A stretch of DNA of 64,000 nt from the NCBI GenBank assembly GCA_049601975.1, contig JBMYRC010000003.1:1-64000 (forward strand), given 5' to 3'. The position numbers and the translations under genes were made by a program. The first letter of the stretch is position 1; each line of letters opens with the position of its first letter. The stretch is from UBA6544 sp049601975. GTDB lineage: Bacteria > Pseudomonadota > Alphaproteobacteria > UBA8366. Shown in pieces: positions 63,034-64,000 of the stretch. The notes under the pieces were generated by a model. That model was given only the letters and a program-made list of their open reading frames with translations, was not told the DNA's origin and searched no databases.

Positions 63034-64000
63034 CTAAATCCTTTTCCAATCGAACTCGGCCCTGCTGCCGGAACCGAATAGTTTCAAGGCACCCTTCTCA
63101 CCGACCGCATTCGGCCGATTGAATATCCAATTCTGCCACGCGGTCAGACGACCAAAGACTTTCGTCGCCACGGTCTCCGCCCCGGCGAAACGCAAATTCG
63201 CCTCCATGCCGGTCAAGGCATCGGGGGATAGGCTCGCACGCTCCTCAAGGGCGATGCGGACCTCGTCTTCCCAATCGAGCTCATCCGGCGCGAACGTGAC
63301 GAGCCCAAGGTCGAGCGCATCCTGTGCGTCCAAGGCATCACCGATACGATTGTCGAGCGCGGTCATACAATCGCGGTCGTCGTAGAACCGCGCGTCAAGA
63401 CGGGTCATGCCGCTTGCCATTTCGTAGCCCCGGAAATTCATACGGCTGAGCGCAATCTTTGGCGGCGTCCCATCTTCTTCCGGCAAGTCGAGCATGTACC
63501 CACGGTCAGCCGCCAGCGCCAACTCTAACAGCGTACCCGCAAAGCACGATCCTTCCTCGATCAAAGCGAATAAGCTGCGAGACGAGACGTCGAGGCGCGA
63601 CAATGTACGGCGAATGAACCCGATGACTTCCCGCACGAACCAGTCTTCCGCAAAACGCTCCATGGCCGCGTCGCAAGCCAGTACCCGCGCAGCATCCCCT
63701 TCGGTTTTCAGTAATAACGTACCAATCTCCGCGTTATTCGTGCGTAGCATCAAGATCGCGTCGTCAAGCTCCCGTGCCATCGCCAACGGCCACCACTTGG
63801 CTCCAGCAGCGTGAATACCCGCAAGATCTTCTGGCTCGTCGTCCTTCGGTGCACGCAGCGTAATCGTCGCGGCGCGCTCAAAAGGGTCAATCGACGCTTC
63901 GACAAACTCGTATCGATATCCGTTCTCGTCCGAGATGCCATTCAGCGGCGTCAGGGCAATTCCCTGCACGTCACCCGGCCGATCACTCGTCTGCGCAAGT
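63034..64000 (-). CDS. boxC: Benzoyl-CoA-dihydrodiol lyase, partial
   Basis: The C-terminal part (more than 310 residues) of BoxC, a crotonase-superfamily lyase that opens the ring of 2,3-dihydro-2,3-dihydroxybenzoyl-CoA or its epoxide. The frame is open to the window edge, so the N-terminus lies beyond 64000. Visible segments include RSLFALIEEGSCFAGTLLEL, ALSRMNFRGYEMASGMTRLD, and the end FDWKRI. The stop is 4 bp from the boxB start, showing an operon. Confidence 0.92.
   Translation of the reverse strand, partial: LAQTSDRPGDVQGIALTPLNGISDENGYRYEFVEASIDPFERAATITLRAPKDDEPEDLAGIHAAGAKWWPLAMARELDDAILMLRTNNAEIGTLLLKTEGDAARVLACDAAMERFAEDWFVREVIGFIRRTLSRLDVSSRSLFALIEEGSCFAGTLLELALAADRGYMLDLPEEDGTPPKIALSRMNFRGYEMASGMTRLDARFYDDRDCMTALDNRIGDALDAQDALDLGLVTFAPDELDWEDEVRIALEERASLSPDALTGMEANLRFAGAETVATKVFGRLTAWQNWIFNRPNAVGEKGALKLFGSGSRAEFDWKRI

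Noticed and set aside
1..64000. tRNA, rRNA, CRISPR arrays, transposases, prophage genes
   Set aside because: Looked for cloverleaf ends, regular direct repeats and integrase or transposase motifs; found none that I could support.

Overview
The window reads as chromosomal DNA of an alphaproteobacterium, probably a Rhodospirillales-like heterotroph (inference from gene families; no rRNA or tRNA is present to confirm it). Most genes are GC-rich. They code for catabolism of organic and aromatic acids, TRAP and MFS uptake, amidohydrolases and sulfite oxidation. At least thirteen loci are visibly broken by stops, frameshifts, internal deletions or truncated duplication, and several lie beside very AT-rich DNA. 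I see no transposase, integrase or CRISPR array. The picture fits a lineage losing genes, such as a host-associated one (inference), although some one-base frameshifts could be assembly errors.

Layout. 1-10 kb: a dead phytanoyl-CoA dioxygenase gene; a glyoxalase-fold protein and an acyl-CoA ligase; a luciferase-like flavin oxidoreductase; a dead PAS gene; and a tight operon of a type III CoA-transferase, two carboxyltransferase subunits and a stand-alone biotin carrier. 10-19 kb: an unknown 359-aa protein, a decayed fused TRAP permease plus universal stress gene, an NDP-forming acyl-CoA synthetase, and an intact dctPQM TRAP system. 19-26 kb: gamma-glutamyltransferase and an aromatic-ring dioxygenase operon with a hydrolase, a short-chain dehydrogenase and a DapA-like lyase. 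26-31 kb: a methyltransferase, live and dead short-chain dehydrogenases, a truncated second copy of the dioxygenase alpha gene, and a TM2/yidD/DUF4177 operon. 31-35 kb: an amidohydrolase, an MFS carrier, a broken SMR gene and a dead PAS gene.

35.8-37.4 kb holds the most notable locus. A conserved 359-aa protein is followed by a gene whose frame runs through an in-frame TGA giving U-G-S-C, with a SECIS-like hairpin directly downstream. This is a predicted selenoprotein. It faces a four-domain rhodanese gene across a shared terminator.

39-45 kb: a Sel1-repeat membrane protein, a decayed guaA 3' fragment next to an AT-rich repeat, a dead P1 peptidase, a nitroreductase, a LysR remnant and intact guaA. 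45-54 kb: a soeABC-like sulfite dehydrogenase, a D-aminoacylase, a hydrolase, a dead GST and a flavin-fold protein. 54-61 kb: a PdxA-like dehydrogenase divergent from a fumarylacetoacetase-family gene, a short-chain dehydrogenase, HlyD and MFS export genes, a MORN protein, a small membrane ORF and an O-antigen ligase-like protein. 61.6-64 kb: boxB and partial boxC of the aerobic benzoyl-CoA pathway, cut by the window edge.
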